The notes beneath the pieces were generated by a model. It did no database searches. It was not told where the DNA came from and saw only the letters and a program-made list of their open reading frames with translations. The translations under genes and the position numbers were made by a program. Positions 36,733 to 50,500 of a DNA stretch of 64,000 nucleotides are shown in pieces. Source of the DNA: Gordius sp. MW1 (taxonomy: Eukaryota > Nematomorpha > Gordioida > Gordea > Gordiidae); NCBI GenBank assembly GCA_964036665.1, contig OZ038532.1, positions 16,572,537 through 16,636,536 on the forward strand, read 5' to 3'. Positions within the stretch are counted from its first letter, which is position 1, and each line of letters begins with the position of its first letter.

Positions 36733-37175
36733 CAGGGGTTTGTCCTTAACCCGAACCCCTGAACCCGAACCGGGTAAAACTCGATGTTTTACAGAACCTG
36801 AACCCAAACCCATTTTTAAAAATACCCTTAAAACCCGACCGATGAATACAAAAAAGGGTTCGGGCTTTTAATTTAAAAATATATTCTTTATCATGACAAT
36901 GTAACGAAAACCATACGATTGTAATTTCAATACTTTTATGTTTCCGGCATTTTTCATTCATTAATCGATACTAATTATCTCAAGAATTATTTGTAAGTAT
37001 TATATATATAATTGATATATATTAGTTATGGTTAGGTTTAAAAATGTATTATTAGTATAATATAATTTCTTGAACTCGAACCTGTACCCGAACCCAATTC
37101 CTTAAACACGAACCCGATTTCAAAATTTATTCCGAACGCGAACCCGATATTATTTTGGGCGGGTTCAAACCCCTG
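36733..37175. mobile_element. hAT-like MITE with CCGAAC-type subterminal arrays
   Basis: Tips CAGGGGTTTG and CAAACCCCTG are perfect inverses. Next to each lie runs of AACCCGAACCC-like units (36750-36860 and 37075-37160). The short AT-rich core is non-coding. No convincing target duplication (GTTTGTGC versus ATTTAAAC). Confidence 0.65.
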
Positions 37176-37676
37176 ATTTAAACCACTTCATTAAAATTCA
37201 GCCAAAAAATTTTCTTCATTCCTAGCACGATAATTGACGGATATTACGAAAGCAAGATTGAACTTGATTTTTATCAAAAAGCATTAATTAACTAAAAATT
37301 GTTAATATAAATAAATTTCAAAATTCTAAATCTACCTATTAATAATGCCAGCTGGCTACAAGGCACCCTTTCAATCAAATTTAGGTGTTTAGGAAATAGG
37401 TCCCCATTGATCATTTTGTAGCTTTTTTATGATTCTACTAATCTGAATATCTTCTGCCTACATTTTATCATTTAGAAATTTTTATCCCCATGGTCTTCCT
37501 GGTCCGCCACTTTTGGCATGAAAGCATTAACCTTTTTTAAATTGATAGAAAAAAGATCCCTCGAAATTTATACTTACCCAGTTTTAGTTTACCAAAAAAT
37601 GGTATTTTAATACGGAAATGCAATTATATATCTATATCTGACAATGGCCTTTGGCACTCGACTAATCGAATAGATT
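37176..37676. other. AT-rich intergenic spacer
   Basis: No gene, RNA or recognisable repeat. Confidence 0.3.
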
Positions 37677-38700
37677 TTTAATAGCTATGCAATTTATGGG
37701 CTCGCTTTTCATTGTCCGTTCGTCCATTGTCCAACTTGTAATTTTTGTATAAATGCCATGGTTTTTTTGGTGACTATAGACTTATGCTTCTGTAAAAGTC
37801 TTTTATTTGGCTTTTGCAAATAGACTAGCTTATGACCGCTGGTTGGCTTTATTTTTTTCGACCTCGCCTGAGCCCAATATTCATTATTGTTGCTGTGCCC
37901 GACTGATTAGCTTTTTACATAAATTTCTTTGGGCAACTTGTCTAGGTAGTTGCTATATATCGGATAATTGCGAAACTGGCTAAATAATTCCCGGCAAATT
38001 AATGATGACCGTTGCTTACTACTACATTATCTGACCCCGGCCAAAGGCCAAAATTTTGGTTAATAGCTATTTATATTTGCTGTTTTGTAAATTTCCTTTA
38101 AACATTTGTCTAGGTTGTTGCTTTATAACGGATGCTTGCGAAATTGCCTAAAAAATTTCCTGCAAATTCATGATGACCATTGCTCTACTTTCTTTGACCC
38201 CGGCCAGAGGCCAAAATTATTAATTTGGCTATTTGCTATTTTAATTGTATATTTGCTGCTTTGTAAATTTTTTTCTTTTTGTTATGAACTTAAATTTTGC
38301 ATTGATAATATATTATTCTTGTAAGATTAAATATATAGACTTTTTGGCCGTCTGCTGGCTACTGACCAATGAAAAAAATGACCACTGGCAAAAGTGTGAT
38401 TAAAACTATTTTTCGTTTTTTTTTATGTATTTACACGCATCTTGACAGTCAGCTGATCATTAGAAAAAATGACCATCGGCCAAAGTGCAAATATTTTTTA
38501 TATAATAATTATAGGCTATTTGGCCGCCTGCTGGCTACTGACCCTGGCTAAAGTGGGATTGGAATTTTTTTAAATATTTGGCCATTGTGTATTTAGACGC
38601 TTCTTGGGCGGCTGACTGCTGACCATTAAAAAAAATGACCACTGGTCATAGTGTGAATCTAAATTTTTTATTCTATTTTTTGCCCTTATATAATTTCTTT
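37677..38700. repeat. Diverged copy of the minisatellite element found in the cathepsin intron
   Basis: Starts with GCTATGCAATTTATGGG as does the element at 48,798 and carries four to five diverged units with GGCC(G)xCTGCTGGCTxCTGACC and AAAAAATGACCA(C/T)TGGC. The right part fades out without the 3' hairpin, so it is truncated. Confidence 0.65.
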
Positions 38701-39266
38701 CCTTCGTCTCACCGCACCCCACCCTCCTTATAAAGGTTCTTTATATATTTAGTTTTACAAATTATTTGCCCCGTCCCTTTTTGCTAATAAAATCGCTATA
38801 CACTAACCTAACACTAAATATAGTGCAAAAGTTTCACCTTCATTTCACCGTCGCATCCAATATTCGTATCATATTATTCTTTTACTCGCTAGATTAGTGG
38901 GTTGCTTATTTTAAAATTGTTTAAATTTATAAAGTATTAAAATGATTATTTAAACTGTCTTATAGGTTAAATGAATCCGCTTTAACTCTCAATTAAAATT
39001 TGTAGGTTTTGGAAGGATGACTATTGGCTTTTCCGAGGTCATACCCTCTATTTGCGTTCCCTTCGCCATGATTATAATTTTGCTTAGTTTAGAATTTTGT
39101 AGTATTCTTAACTACAATGTAGTATATCAACTACTCAGAAATACGCTGAAGCTTTATTAATATGCAAAAATCAACTAAAACATGTGATGAGAAAAACACC
39201 AGTATTACACTAGGAGCAACGAACTTAAACGTATATATAATCTATGATATTACATTTCTCCCTATT
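38701..39266. other. Intergenic spacer
   Basis: Nothing supported on either strand. Confidence 0.3.
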
Positions 39267-40609
39267 TTAAAAATTGAACTCATCATGAAAACGCACAGGT
39301 TCCTTCGAAATTCTTGTAGACCGTCTTATAATAGTTGGATTTTCAGCTATATCAATGTTTGGTTCAAGATTCGCTTTCATTGTCTCTACATTTGGCATAA
39401 ACTCGGAACGTAGTCTAAATTTTAACTGGTCGGCATGTTTTCTTCGTATTCCCTCATTTGTGCGGACATTATAAGAATAATGGCTTTTCTGTTCAACGAT
39501 CACACCTTTATGCCAACCTGATTTTGTTTCATTTCGAATCCACACTGGATCTCCAACCGTAAATTCTCTATAATTCGTCTTGCGATCGTGATACAGTTTT
39601 TGTTTCCACACGTTTTCCTTCATTTTCCTTCTTGGGTCAACCTTGATCAAATCGATAGCTGTTTGAAACCTTCTCCCAATAAACATTTCTGCAGGTGCTT
39701 AAAATTCGTGATGCATAAGCGATCGGTTTTTCCGAACCGTCCGGAAATTTATGAGATAAGACGGCGCCTAACCCCGTCTCCGATGCATCTACTGCAAGGT
39801 TTAGTGGCAACGTAGGCATATAAGGAACTAAAGTATCAGAAGATGACAGCAATTTCTTAACATCATTAAAAATTGTTTGTTCTGTAGCTGTCCATTTCCA
39901 CATCACGGAAGAACCGGTGAGTGCATGTAAGGGTGCACATTTTCCATGTAATCTAGGAATAAAGCGTTCTTGATATTAACCAATCCCAAAAATGATCGTA
40001 GTTCTTTCTTGTTAGATGGTACTTTAAACTTACTTATAGCTTCTACACGTTCGTCTGTCGGGTGAATACCAGCTGAATCAATTTTGTGTCCCAAATAAAT
40101 TACGGAATCTTGGAAAAATTTCACTTTTTCCTTCTTCGCTGTCAAACCGGCATTTTGCATCCTCATTAGTACTTCATTTAAATTTTTTAAGCGATCATTT
40201 TGGTTTCTACCTGTAACAATTATGTCGTCCAATAGTGCTCCAGTTTGCGGAATTCCATTTAATAAGTTTTCCATATATCGTTGAAAAAGATTTGGTGCCG
40301 TCGCTAAACCAAAGGGCAAACGTTTGTACCTAAAATGACCAACATGCGTAGCAATTGTTAACAATTGTCTACTCTCTTCATCTACCATCATTTGTAAATA
40401 TACGCGTCGCGTAGATCTATCACTGTGTATTTCTCACCACCAGCTATTTTTGTAATTAGATCATCAAATTTTGGCAGCATATGATCATTGGTACTAAAGT
40501 AGGGGTTCAAAGTAACTCTGAAATCTCCACAGATTCGAATAGAACCATTCCCTTTAACAACATTTACCGTTGGTGTGATCCATTTAACTTCACTTAAAGA
40601 TGGGTTCAC
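39267..40609 (-). pseudogene. Second Ty3/gypsy pol relic, internally deleted
   Basis: From the right: RT with GNGSIRICGDFR, YTVIDLRDAY, YKRLPFGLATAP and LLDDIIVTG (catalytic LDDI), FLGLVN; then RNase H beginning LAVDASETGLGAVLS and ending IAYASRI. It then jumps directly (near 39,700) to the integrase tail MFIGRRFQTAIDL ... WHKGVIVEQ. Most of RNase H and the integrase core are missing at that junction. A frameshift lies at about 40,390. This is a different lineage from the nested element. No LTRs were seen. Confidence 0.88.
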
Positions 40610-43111
40610 CCGTTCATAAAAACCAGGTTATTATAAAGAATGAATGAAAAACCTCTAGTCAAGCGTTGTTCAGACAGGTTAATGTGGATGAAGATTGCAT
40701 ATCAAGGGAGTCTCCCAACCCTTAGCGCTAATGCTCCCCAAATTGCGTGTTAGAATTAGAGAAAGATAAGAAAGGAAAATCAAGGAATGGGCCCGGAAGA
40801 AAAGTTAATTAATGGGATGGACTTCATCGCCCACGTGGGAAAAGATCGCCTTAAGTATAAAAAAATTATTGAGGCTATTGGCATGGTCTGAAGAACCAAG
40901 AAGGAGAATAACTTCTCCAAGTATGCAAAGCATACGACATGGCCATTGTTAACACATTTTTTATAGAAGTAGGAAGCAATTTCGTTAAATTGACTATTTG
41001 GTCATTTGGAAAGATCTATTGAGGATCAAAGATTGCAAAGTAATACCAAGAGAAGGAATCGCCAGGCAACATCGTCCACTTGTTATGGATCTTGAAAGAT
41101 AAGATTTCCCATAGAAGAAAGATTTATAACACGCGAATCCGATACGAAAGACTAATGATCACGTCAACGTATGAGAAGTACCAGCAGAAAGCCTCCTCAT
41201 TCTTGAGTGCAAGGAAGTTGCAAAAGGGCGTAGACGACGATTGGGAGACGCTAACATTCAGGTCGTAGGACAGACTAGAGGAGGCAAAGCTATGAATAGG
41301 AAATTATGGTTTTAATCAAAAAAAGAAAAATCTATAAAGACGGTGGTTTAAATCAATAAAGTCGGAGGAATATAAAGTTATAGGGAGGCAAAAAAGGCAG
41401 TTGCAATAGCGAAGAATGCCGTGTACACCGAGATGGCAAACAAATTGGAATAAAAAGGGGGTGACAGGCTTGTTTACAAATTGGCCAAGATAAGGGAGAA
41501 GAAAAGTCGCGATGTCGGGTCTAAAAATGGAGATGGGTCAAACCTTATTCAAGCTGATGAAAGTGATGGAAAGGAGAAAGAATATTTTAAGATACTTATA
41601 AATATTGCACATGACAAAAATTCCCTTCTCGATATTAAGCCAAACATAAGTAGGGTCGAACTCTTTGAGGAGGATGAAGTTAGAACACAAATGAACAAGA
41701 TGCAAAAAAATCTAATGGCCAGGATGGATCACCTTTGGAAGCAATGCTCGGATGCAGTGAAGAAGCAGTCACGACATGACGGACCTCCAAACAAATACAT
41801 TGGTAGAAGAGTGAATTCCAAATCAATGGAGAAAGCAAGCACGATTATACCATAATTTAAAGGTAAAGGAACCCTCAGGACTCTGGCAATTACAGAGGTA
41901 TCGAGCTAATTTGCCACTCCTTGAAGCTTATGGAAAGAATCTCAGTAACAAGGCTGAAAAACGGGTGGAAATATCTGCTAACCAATTCGGATTTGTGACC
42001 GGCCAATTAGTGATGCGGAAAACCGAGAAAAATCTCGGTCTCGTCTCGTCTCGAAAAACCGAGACGAGACAAGACGAGAATTTGAAAAATGGAGTCGAGA
42101 TCGAGACGAGAATTTTGAGGTCGAGACGAGACGAGATTTTCTCGGCGGGATCTCGACTTTTTATTGATCGTTAGATTTTAGTAAATTATTGTGTACGAAA
42201 GGGCACTTTTACACCTATTAGAAATACTCTTTAAAAGCCCCAAGCTATTAGTATAACACTAGAAACACGAGAATAATTTTAGTCTTGTGATATTTTTTTG
42301 ACAATATTATTTTTGTCCCATTATTGGCCACAACCCTTGGTAATTGAGGATTCGAAGGTAGCCAGTTTTTAAATTTCCATTTTTAATATCGCGATCACAC
42401 ACGACCCCAAAAATTCTTTCTACAAGCAGAAAAGGTCTATATAACTTTGATTCATGCCTCTATGCCTGCTCATTAATTGAATAACTTCAACATGTATTTT
42501 TGTACTGATTTGAAAGCAAAAATTGCCTTCATACAAAAAATTAATTTATTATATTTATATTTATTTGTTTTTTTTTTAACAAAAATATTGAGAAGAAAAT
42601 TGACTCCAATATACTTGTACCGAAATATATTGATATCGTTATGCTGGTAACATTTATTTAGCCCTATGTTTCTCTTAAGGTTCGGTTATACGAAAGCCGT
42701 GGACACGTTGAAATTTTATACGTACGTTAATCCAGCGGTGGTGACCCCTTCCAAATACGTTGCTCCGAGCTTTATAGGTAAACTTTATGAGATTTTGAGG
42801 AATATCGTTGTTTTATTTTCTTGGGAAAAAACGGATTTTAAAGTGGAAATTAATGGGATTTGAGTTGTTTAAAGTTAAAGGCGTAGAAAAACCCCGTGTT
42901 TGTATATATTATAATGTTTTAAAAACGGCTGGGTTTTGTTTTGTCGACCTTTGATTTTCATAAACACGCCAAAGGTTTTTTGCTCTGTTTTTCTTAGTCG
43001 ACCTCTAGGCGTAGTCGAAATTGCAAGCCAGACCAGAAGCGACCGTTAGTCTTAGTAAACTTAAAGGTCGACCAAAATCAAAACGCCGTTTTTACAACAC
43101 TAGTATATATT

Positions 43112-43278
43112 CATGGCGTAGCCAGCAATGGAATTAGAGAGGGGGCAAAAATGTTTTAGTGAGGAACAAAATTGACATTTTTTTAATTTCAGCCATAATT
43201 TTAATAAAATTTAACAAATTTTTGGATTAGAAGGGGGCAGCCGCCTCTCCTTGCCCCCCCCCCTTGGCTACGCCCGTG
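43112..43278. mobile_element. hAT MITE of the CATGGGCGTAGCC family (copy 4)
   Basis: The perfect 8-bp duplication TATATATT lies at 43104-43111 and 43279-43286. Ends are CATGGCGTAGCC and GGCTACGCCCGTG. Nested in the CGAGA-type hAT element. Confidence 0.85.
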
Positions 43279-43541
43279 TATATATTCAGTTGCGTATTAT
43301 CTAATGATTTGAATAGGTTCGGAGGAAAAAGAGCCTATACCGCTCATGGCGATGTTAAGTTCCTTGAGTGCCGCTCGTTACCGATTTCATTCGGATGACG
43401 AAGCTTACGATAAGCTCTGGCCCACCTTCATTAATAGGCTACTCTTGAAAGATCTCCTCAAAACTTACGATTGGCGCAAGGACCTGTCCCATTTGGAATC
43501 GTAAATTAATTGTTGCAATTGCAAATTTTTGATCAGATGGC

Positions 43542-43740
43542 TAGTGATGCGGAAAAACCGAGAAAAATCTCGGTCTCGTCTCGTCTCGTCTCGAAAAACC
43601 GAGACGAGACGAGACGAGAATTTGAAAAATGGAGTCGAGATCGAGACGAGAATTTTGAGGTCGAGACGAGACGATACGAGATTTTCTCGGCGAGATCTCG
43701 ACTTTTTATTGATCGTTAGATTTTAGTAAATTATTGTGTA
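43542..43740. repeat. Second left end of the CGAGA-type hAT
   Basis: TAGTGATGCGGAAAAACCGAG and the following 190 bp match 42008-42195 almost exactly, including GATCGTTAGATTTTAGTAAA. It marks either a nested copy with its own start or an internal duplication. Confidence 0.75.
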
Positions 43741-45410
43741 CTTTAATTTACATTTAAGGTATTAAGTGTAAATCAATATGTATGGAATATATTTGATATT
43801 AAAAAAAATCCCAAGTGTAGTTAATATTATATATTTTTGCAAAAAAATGAAAATTTGGCAATCATTTACCTAAGTATGGTTGATTTTTGTCATACATTTA
43901 AATACGTATTCATTAATTTAAAGTTTAAACCTTATGTTCTTAATTCTATAATAATGCTGCTTTTATTGTTGTTTTTACAACGTTTTAATTTGTGCAACTA
44001 GTTATCAATTCTGTAAATAATAATAACATCATTAAATGTCACTCGCACTTTGTGGTTTATAGCGCTATAGTAAACATGCAATAAACACTATGGGCTAAAT
44101 TAATGATGGTTATATTAATGGACTTAAACATTTGCCTTAAATATCTTAAGGTCTACTTTGAAGCATTAGCAAAGGTTAATAAAGGGTCTCATTTTGCTCA
44201 ATTATGCAACTAAATCAACTATAAGCGAACTTATAATTTTTGAATAGTTGACAGACACAGTGAATTTAATACAAATATTATAATTTGCTAGAACAATAAA
44301 ATTTAATTTTTTATATTTCAAATTTATTTATAGTTTTTTTAGTCTGCACTTTTTATAGAAAATGTTATCTTTATGAGTTAATTCATATCTTTATATTGTC
44401 AATGAGATGTCGTGTCCCGCTAAATCTTTAAAAAGTTTGTGCATTAAAGTTTTTCGAAAAATATAAAATTTGCCATTTGGATTTTTGAACACTTATTTAT
44501 ATTTTTAATAAAACAGGAGAAATTTTTATTCCGAATATATTTTTTTTTAAAAGTCGAGACGAGACGAGAATTCTCGTCGAGACGAGACCGAGATTTTTCT
44601 AGACCGAGACGAGACGAGATCGAGATTTTCTTAATCGCTCCCGAGACGAGATTTTGTTTTCGAGACCGAGACGAGACGAGATCGAAACACTACGGCCAAT
44701 CCACAATACATCCAATCTTTGCACTAAGACAAATGATGGATAAATATGGTGAAAAGAGATGAGACCTACTTATAGTCTTTATCGACTTGGAGAAAGTTTA
44801 TGACACTGTCCCTCGCGATTTAATGTGTGGGGCCTGAAAAAAATATCCCTGACGCATATACGGCGTATGAAAAATATTTATAAAGCCTCAAATTCTTGCG
44901 TTAGTACGACAGTTGGAGACTCAAAACATTTCGGGTTGAAATAAGATTACATCAAAGATCTGCTTTAAGTCCCTTTTTATTTAATAAAATTATGGACATG
45001 ATAACGAGAGACATTAAAAAGCCAACACCATGATGTATGCTATATGCCGATGATATGGTACTATGCGAAGAAACAAAGGAAAAGGTATTCGAAGTCGCCG
45101 AAAAGTGGTCAAGGCGCTTAGCTGGATATGATTTAAAGGTCCACGATCGAAAAACGGTATACATGGAAATGAACGTTACAGGCAGCCCATAGCTGGATGA
45201 CCATAAAAGTACCTAAAAGTGGACAGGTACATACCTCGTATCGATGCTACATTAAGGAGGTTGTGCAACAGAAGTCAATGCCCGGATCCAAAAAGGATGG
45301 CTTAATTGGCGAAGTATATCCGGTGTAATGTGCGACATAAATTAAAAAAATATATCGCATGCAAAAAATACCACACTTGTCAAAACTTACTTTTATAAAA
45401 ATATTAAGTA

Positions 45411-46081
45411 CTAGCTGACCCGGCAAACGTTGTTTTGCTAAAAATACAATTTTCTTTAATATGAGAAAACTTCAGCCTTGTATGTTCGACGTCATTATTG
45501 TGTATGATGCTATAAATGAAACTGGCCGGGGTTCGATATTTTTAAAACGAAAAGGTATTTTAGGAATCTGAAAAAGCTATTTTACCCCTGGCCGCCCTGG
45601 GCATCTACGGCTAAATTTTCGCGCGAATCGGGCCGGTAGTTTCAGAGTTTAGCCCTTTTTTAAAACGAAATGTCCGATATTTTTAAAACAAAAAGGTATT
45701 TTAGGAATATGAAAGATAGACCACGTGATAATAATGGCAAAAATTGCATAATTTAAATTTTATTTATTTAATTTAAAATAATTTTGACCGTATACTTTAA
45801 CATTTTTATTATACTTTTAAATATCTAATTCGAGAAACCTTCAACCTTGTATGTATGACGTCATTATTGTATATGATGCTATAAATGAAACTGGCCGGGA
45901 AATGTCCGATATTTTTAAAACTAAAAGGAATTTTAGGATTCTGAAAAAGCTATTTTACCCCTGGCCGCCCTGGGCATCTATGGCTAAATTTTCGCGCGAA
46001 TCGGGCCGGTAGTGTCAGAATTTAGCCCTTATCCACATACATACATACTCACATACATAGACTTTACTTTATATATATAGA
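45411..46081 (-). mobile_element. Non-autonomous Helitron
   Basis: On the minus strand it starts TCTATATATATAAAGT after an A and ends GCCGGGTCAGCTAG before a T, with a short GC hairpin-like 3' end. Internal blocks such as GGCCGCCCTGGGCATCTA and GCGCGAATCGGGCC are shared with the copies at 59.5 and 61.5 kb. The block occurs twice inside this copy. No coding capacity. Confidence 0.8.
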
Positions 46082-47560
46082 TTGATGGTTTTAGAATAAT
46101 ATTTTTTGTTTAATACTTTAGTTAAATATTATTTTCTCACACTATAACTCTAAAAAATTATAATAAAATAGTTTTAAATAATTGGCCTTCATATTTAATC
46201 ATCTCATTATCGAAGTAACATGCCAATTTGTAAAGTTAAGAGCTACAGTTTAAAAGATATTAATTTTATTTTCCCATAACTGAAGAAAAATTCTGTAAAT
46301 TTTTTTCACTTGGAGGTGGGCAACGGCCCAGAAATTTAGTCTCAAGATCGATCGCTTTGTGTTGGGGCGAATTTAATGGCTCATGGTCTCACTTCACTAG
46401 AAACATAATATATGCATTTGTAACTTTGCGCGAAATAATTCACAAATGGCCTTAAGGCGAATACAGTATATTTGGTACTTTAACTATAAAAAAGTCATAA
46501 AACCTTTTTCACTAACGTTCTAAAGGTTTGAATTTCATAATTAAATCTGGAGTCCAAAATATGATATTTGTACAAAAAAATGTTTGATTGCTTTATATTT
46601 ATTTTTCCTACAATATTTATTTATTTTAATGACACTAGCCTTTATTTTGTTAATTGTCAACGGCCCGGTACATAAGTGTATGCAGGGAAAATGTTAGATC
46701 ACCCCCCCCACATTGTCAAGCAAATAAACTTATATATATCATATACAATATAGCGAGTGCTTTTATATAAATCGTCCAATCCACTTAGGTACGACTCGTA
46801 ACCTATTTGCTCCATCTAAATAATTGTTGCCATGAGACAAAAATACAATGAATATATAACCGAGCTTTGCGCTTAGTTTCCTTCGGCCGCTCCGTTTCCG
46901 GGCACTTTGGTAAACGAGTCTAAACTTTTTTAAGGAGTTCTTATAAAGACGCCATAAAAACAAATTATGCCCTTTTAATAAAACAAAACTAGGCATCTAA
47001 TGGATAACATGTTGCTTCATTTTTATTCGAAAATATCTATAAATACACTTCACTTCCGTCACCATATGACAAGCCAAAATTTGCCCCCAAAAAATGCTTT
47101 ATTGTCAAATATTACAATTTGAGAAATATTTATAGGGCATATGACTCTTTGTAATATCTAAATGGTAAAAATAGTAAGGATTGATGTCGATTCTGTTCAT
47201 TTACCATGATATAATTTATATTATTAAATTTAAAGACTATGAAAATAAATTCAAATTGTAGGGTCAGCTTGCCTTTTATACTATTCGTAAATTACGGCAC
47301 GAATTTTATAAGAATTTAATCTTTTCTCTAATATAAGTGGATATGCAAAGAACGTTTTATTTTTATAAAATAAGAAAACACCTAATGCATATATGCGATT
47401 GCATGCCATTCAAACATATGAATCTTATGAAATACATGATATTATGATTTCTAGAATAATTTTATTTAAAAAAATTGTAAATATATTTGTAAAAGTTAGT
47501 TTTAAAGAAAAATTGTAAATATATTTGAAAAAGTGAATTCTAGGGTAGGTCATAAGAAAT
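46082..47560. other. Intergenic spacer downstream of cathepsin B
   Basis: AT-rich. A 77-codon minus-strand open frame (46763-46996) is Lys/Arg-rich without a recognisable domain. A minus-strand AATAAA at 47461-47466 could serve the cathepsin transcript. Nothing else supported. Confidence 0.3.
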
Positions 47561-50500
47561 TTAAACGTGGTTAACAAAAATATCTTTTGTTGGTGCAACA
47601 TTGATCCTCGCGAGATCAGGGATGCCTGCATAAACGTTGGATTCTATACCACATTCATTATGACCTCTTAGAATTTTGACAAATCCATTATCACCCCATT
47701 CATTGTTCCAAGAATTAGCTATAATCCAATATGGCAAATTTTGCTCCTTGTCTACCCCCCATCCGAGCATCTTAACGGCATGCCCACCTAGCATATGACC
47801 TTTGTGTCGTTGATATACGCCTGATCGAAATTAAAATTTTAAAATTTGTAAAAAAAGCATGTTAATTAAATATAATTTATAAAAAAATATAAAAAGGTAA
47901 CCGGATTTGTAGAGAATGAAGTCTTCATAAACATCAATTGCGACCTCGACGGGGCCGTATTTCATAATTTCCATCTGTATTTGCTTAGGATCTCGAGACA
48001 CCGCATAAACTTTTAGACCTGTAAGATATTGTATTTGGTAACTAATGAGTCTTATTTTGAGAGTAAAATGGCATAGGAAAATTTTAAAACACTGAATTAA
48101 CCTTAACTAGTCAATATTGTAAAATTTGTACTAAAACTAAGTTGCAAGTAAGTTCTCGATAAAATATTATCATAAATAGAAGTAAATCAGAAAGGTATTA
48201 TTAAAATAACGTAATTGTATTGACTATTGGTAATTTGAGTTAATGAAATAAGTATAAGGGATAGTAAAAAATTTGGGCCACAATTCATGAAAATGGGCCA
48301 TTGTGGTCCAAAACATCGAAATCCTTTCCTCAACCACACCTTTAATAATCATGAACCATAATAAGAATTATAAATCACTAATCACACAAAACATCGTTTA
48401 CCAAAATGTTTGTCTTGTTCATAGGACTGGTTGTAATTCGATTCACATGTTTTCAAACACTTCGGCGTTTTAACGATCTTGCCGCATGGAGGCAGCTTGC
48501 CTATAAAATTGAATTGTATGGCAGAATGTACAATCCTTGTCAAGTACCATACTAGGTAAAAACTATATTTCATATAATACAATCGTTTGGCCCCAAAAAT
48601 TAAGCTTAATTAACAATGAAAAAAACATACCCATTTTTAGATTAAGTTAGAACTAATCTTTAGACTTATCTTATTCTTGATATCTCCCAATAATAGGCGA
48701 GGCTAATATGCGTATGAAAGTAAGATGAGTTTCAGGTATATAAAAATTGTACTGCTTGAAAAGCTGGAAGGTAAACTATTATTATTATTATTATTAATTG
48801 CTATGCAATTTATGGGATCGTTTTTTGGTGTCCGTCGTCCGTCGTCCGTTACCCTCCCTATCTATTTGCATTGGGTATATTAGGTTATCGCTTTTTTAAA
48901 TTAATGCATGAGAAAGAGGTGCCCCACCCCTCATCTCTATCTCCCTCGCTGTGTTATTTTTTAAATTAATGCATAAGAGGTGCCCCACCCCTCATCTCTA
49001 TCTCCCTCGGTGTGTTATATATAAGATTTGTTAAATTATCTATTATATAATAAACATAGATAAAAGTTGTTTACTTTTAATGCTATGCAATTTAACTAGT
49101 TATATAATAAACATAAATAAAAGTTGTTTACTTTTAATTGCTATGCAATTTAACTAGTTTTGGTTATATAATAAATATAGATAAAAGTTGTTTACTTTTA
49201 ATGCTATGCAATTTAACTAGTTATAAATAAACATAAATAAAAGTTGTTTACTTTTTAATTGCTATGCAATTTAACTAGTTTTGGGGTTGGAATCCCGGAG
49301 TTTTTTTTGACTCTTATGATTGTTCTTGTTACTATCATTGATAATAAGAATTTTTGGCCGTCCGCTGGCTGCTGACCAATGAAAAAAATGACCATTGGCC
49401 AAAATGTGAATCAAAATTATTTTTTTCGTTTTTTTTGACTATTATGATTGTTCCTGTTTCTACCATTGCTATTATGACTTTTTGGCCGTCCGCTGGCTGC
49501 TGACCAATGTTATATAATAAACATAAATAAAAGTTGTTTACTTTTAATTGCTATGCAATTTAACTAGTTTTTGGGTTAGAATCCCGGAGTTTTTTTTGAC
49601 TTTTATGATTGTTCTTGTTACTATCATTGATAATAAGACTTTTTGGCCGTCCGTTGGCTGCTGACCAATGAAAAAAATGACCATTGGCCAAAATGTGAAT
49701 CCGAGTTTATTTTTTCGTTTTTTTTGACTATTATGATTGTTCCTGTTACTACCATTGCTATTATGACTTTTTGGCCGTCCGCTGGCTCCTGACCGATGGA
49801 AAAAAATGACCATTGGCCAAAATGTGAATCGAAATTATTTTTTTCGTTTTTTTTTGACTATTATGATTGTTCCTGTTCCTACCATTGCTATTATGACTTT
49901 TTGGCCGTCCGCTGGCTGCTGACCAATGGAATAAAATGACCATTGGCCAAAATGTGATTCGAAAACTTTTATTTCGTTTTTTTTTGACTATTATGAATTT
50001 ATATCCACTTTTATTGTGTCCTGGCTGCTGACCAATGGAAAAAAATGACCATTGGCCAAAATGTGATTCGAAAATTTTTTTTTCGTTTTTTTTACTCTTG
50101 TGAATTTATATCCACTTTTACCGTGTGCTTGCTGATGACCAATGGAAAAAAATGACCATTGGCCAAAATGTGAATCCGAGTTTATTTTTTCGTTTTTTTT
50201 GACTATTATGATTGTTCCTGTTACTACCATTGCTATTATGACTTTTTGGCCGTCCGCTGGCTCCTGACCGATGGAAAAAATGACCATTGGCCAAAATGTG
50301 ATTCGAAAATTTTTTTTTTCGTTTTTTTTTGACTTATGAATTTATATCCACTTTTACCGTGTCCTGGCTGCTTATCAATGAAAAAAATGACCATTGGCCA
50401 AATTTTATATATAACCTAAAAATTTATTATAGATGGTCTAACAGACAGCCAACTATGTAATATATATTTTTAACCTTATAAATGCATATATATTTTTTTA

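Larger units (their letters stand above)
42008..44692. mobile_element. hAT-like element with CGAGACGAGA subterminal arrays
   Basis: The perfect 8-bp duplication CGGCCAAT lies at 42000-42007 and 44693-44700. Tips are TAGTGATGCGG and the inverse of TAGTGTTTCGA. The left end (42020-42150) and right end (44555-44690) are dense in CGAGACGAGAC. A second left end begins at 43542, so two copies sharing one right end are nested or one was internally duplicated. The interior has no intact transposase; arginine-rich open frames over the arrays are artefacts. Confidence 0.85.
40626..45410 (+). mobile_element. Second RTE-like LINE, split by a hAT insertion
   Basis: Plus-strand fragments in order: endonuclease remnants (about 40,820-41,000, HVGKDRLKY), linker (41,080-41,855, KIREKKSRDVG), RT start (about 41,890, NYRGIELICHSLKL, ANQFGFVTG), then after the hAT, VFIDLEKVYDTVPRDL, GxHQRSALSP-like text, and the catalytic box YADDMVLC (about 45,045), and the C-terminal NARIQKGWLNWRSISG (about 45,270). 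Many stops and frameshifts. It stops abruptly at a Helitron end (45411). Related to but clearly diverged from the LINE at 2.3-5.3 kb. Confidence 0.85.

Noticed and set aside
39162..39413. Plus-strand open frame of 83 codons
   Set aside because: It overlaps the gypsy integrase tail on the other strand and has no recognisable content of its own.
43510..43726. Arginine-rich open frames over the CGAGAC arrays
   Set aside because: They are the translation of a short nucleotide repeat present at both ends of a hAT element; no independent coding evidence.
49544..50287. Minus-strand frames with repeated GHFFP/FGQWS-like text
   Set aside because: Translation of the minisatellite; unit-length repeats with no protein family.
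49350..50410. Regularly spaced repeats resembling a CRISPR array
   Set aside because: Units are 100-150 bp, variable in length, with the 'spacers' also repeated, in a eukaryotic intron. This is a minisatellite.
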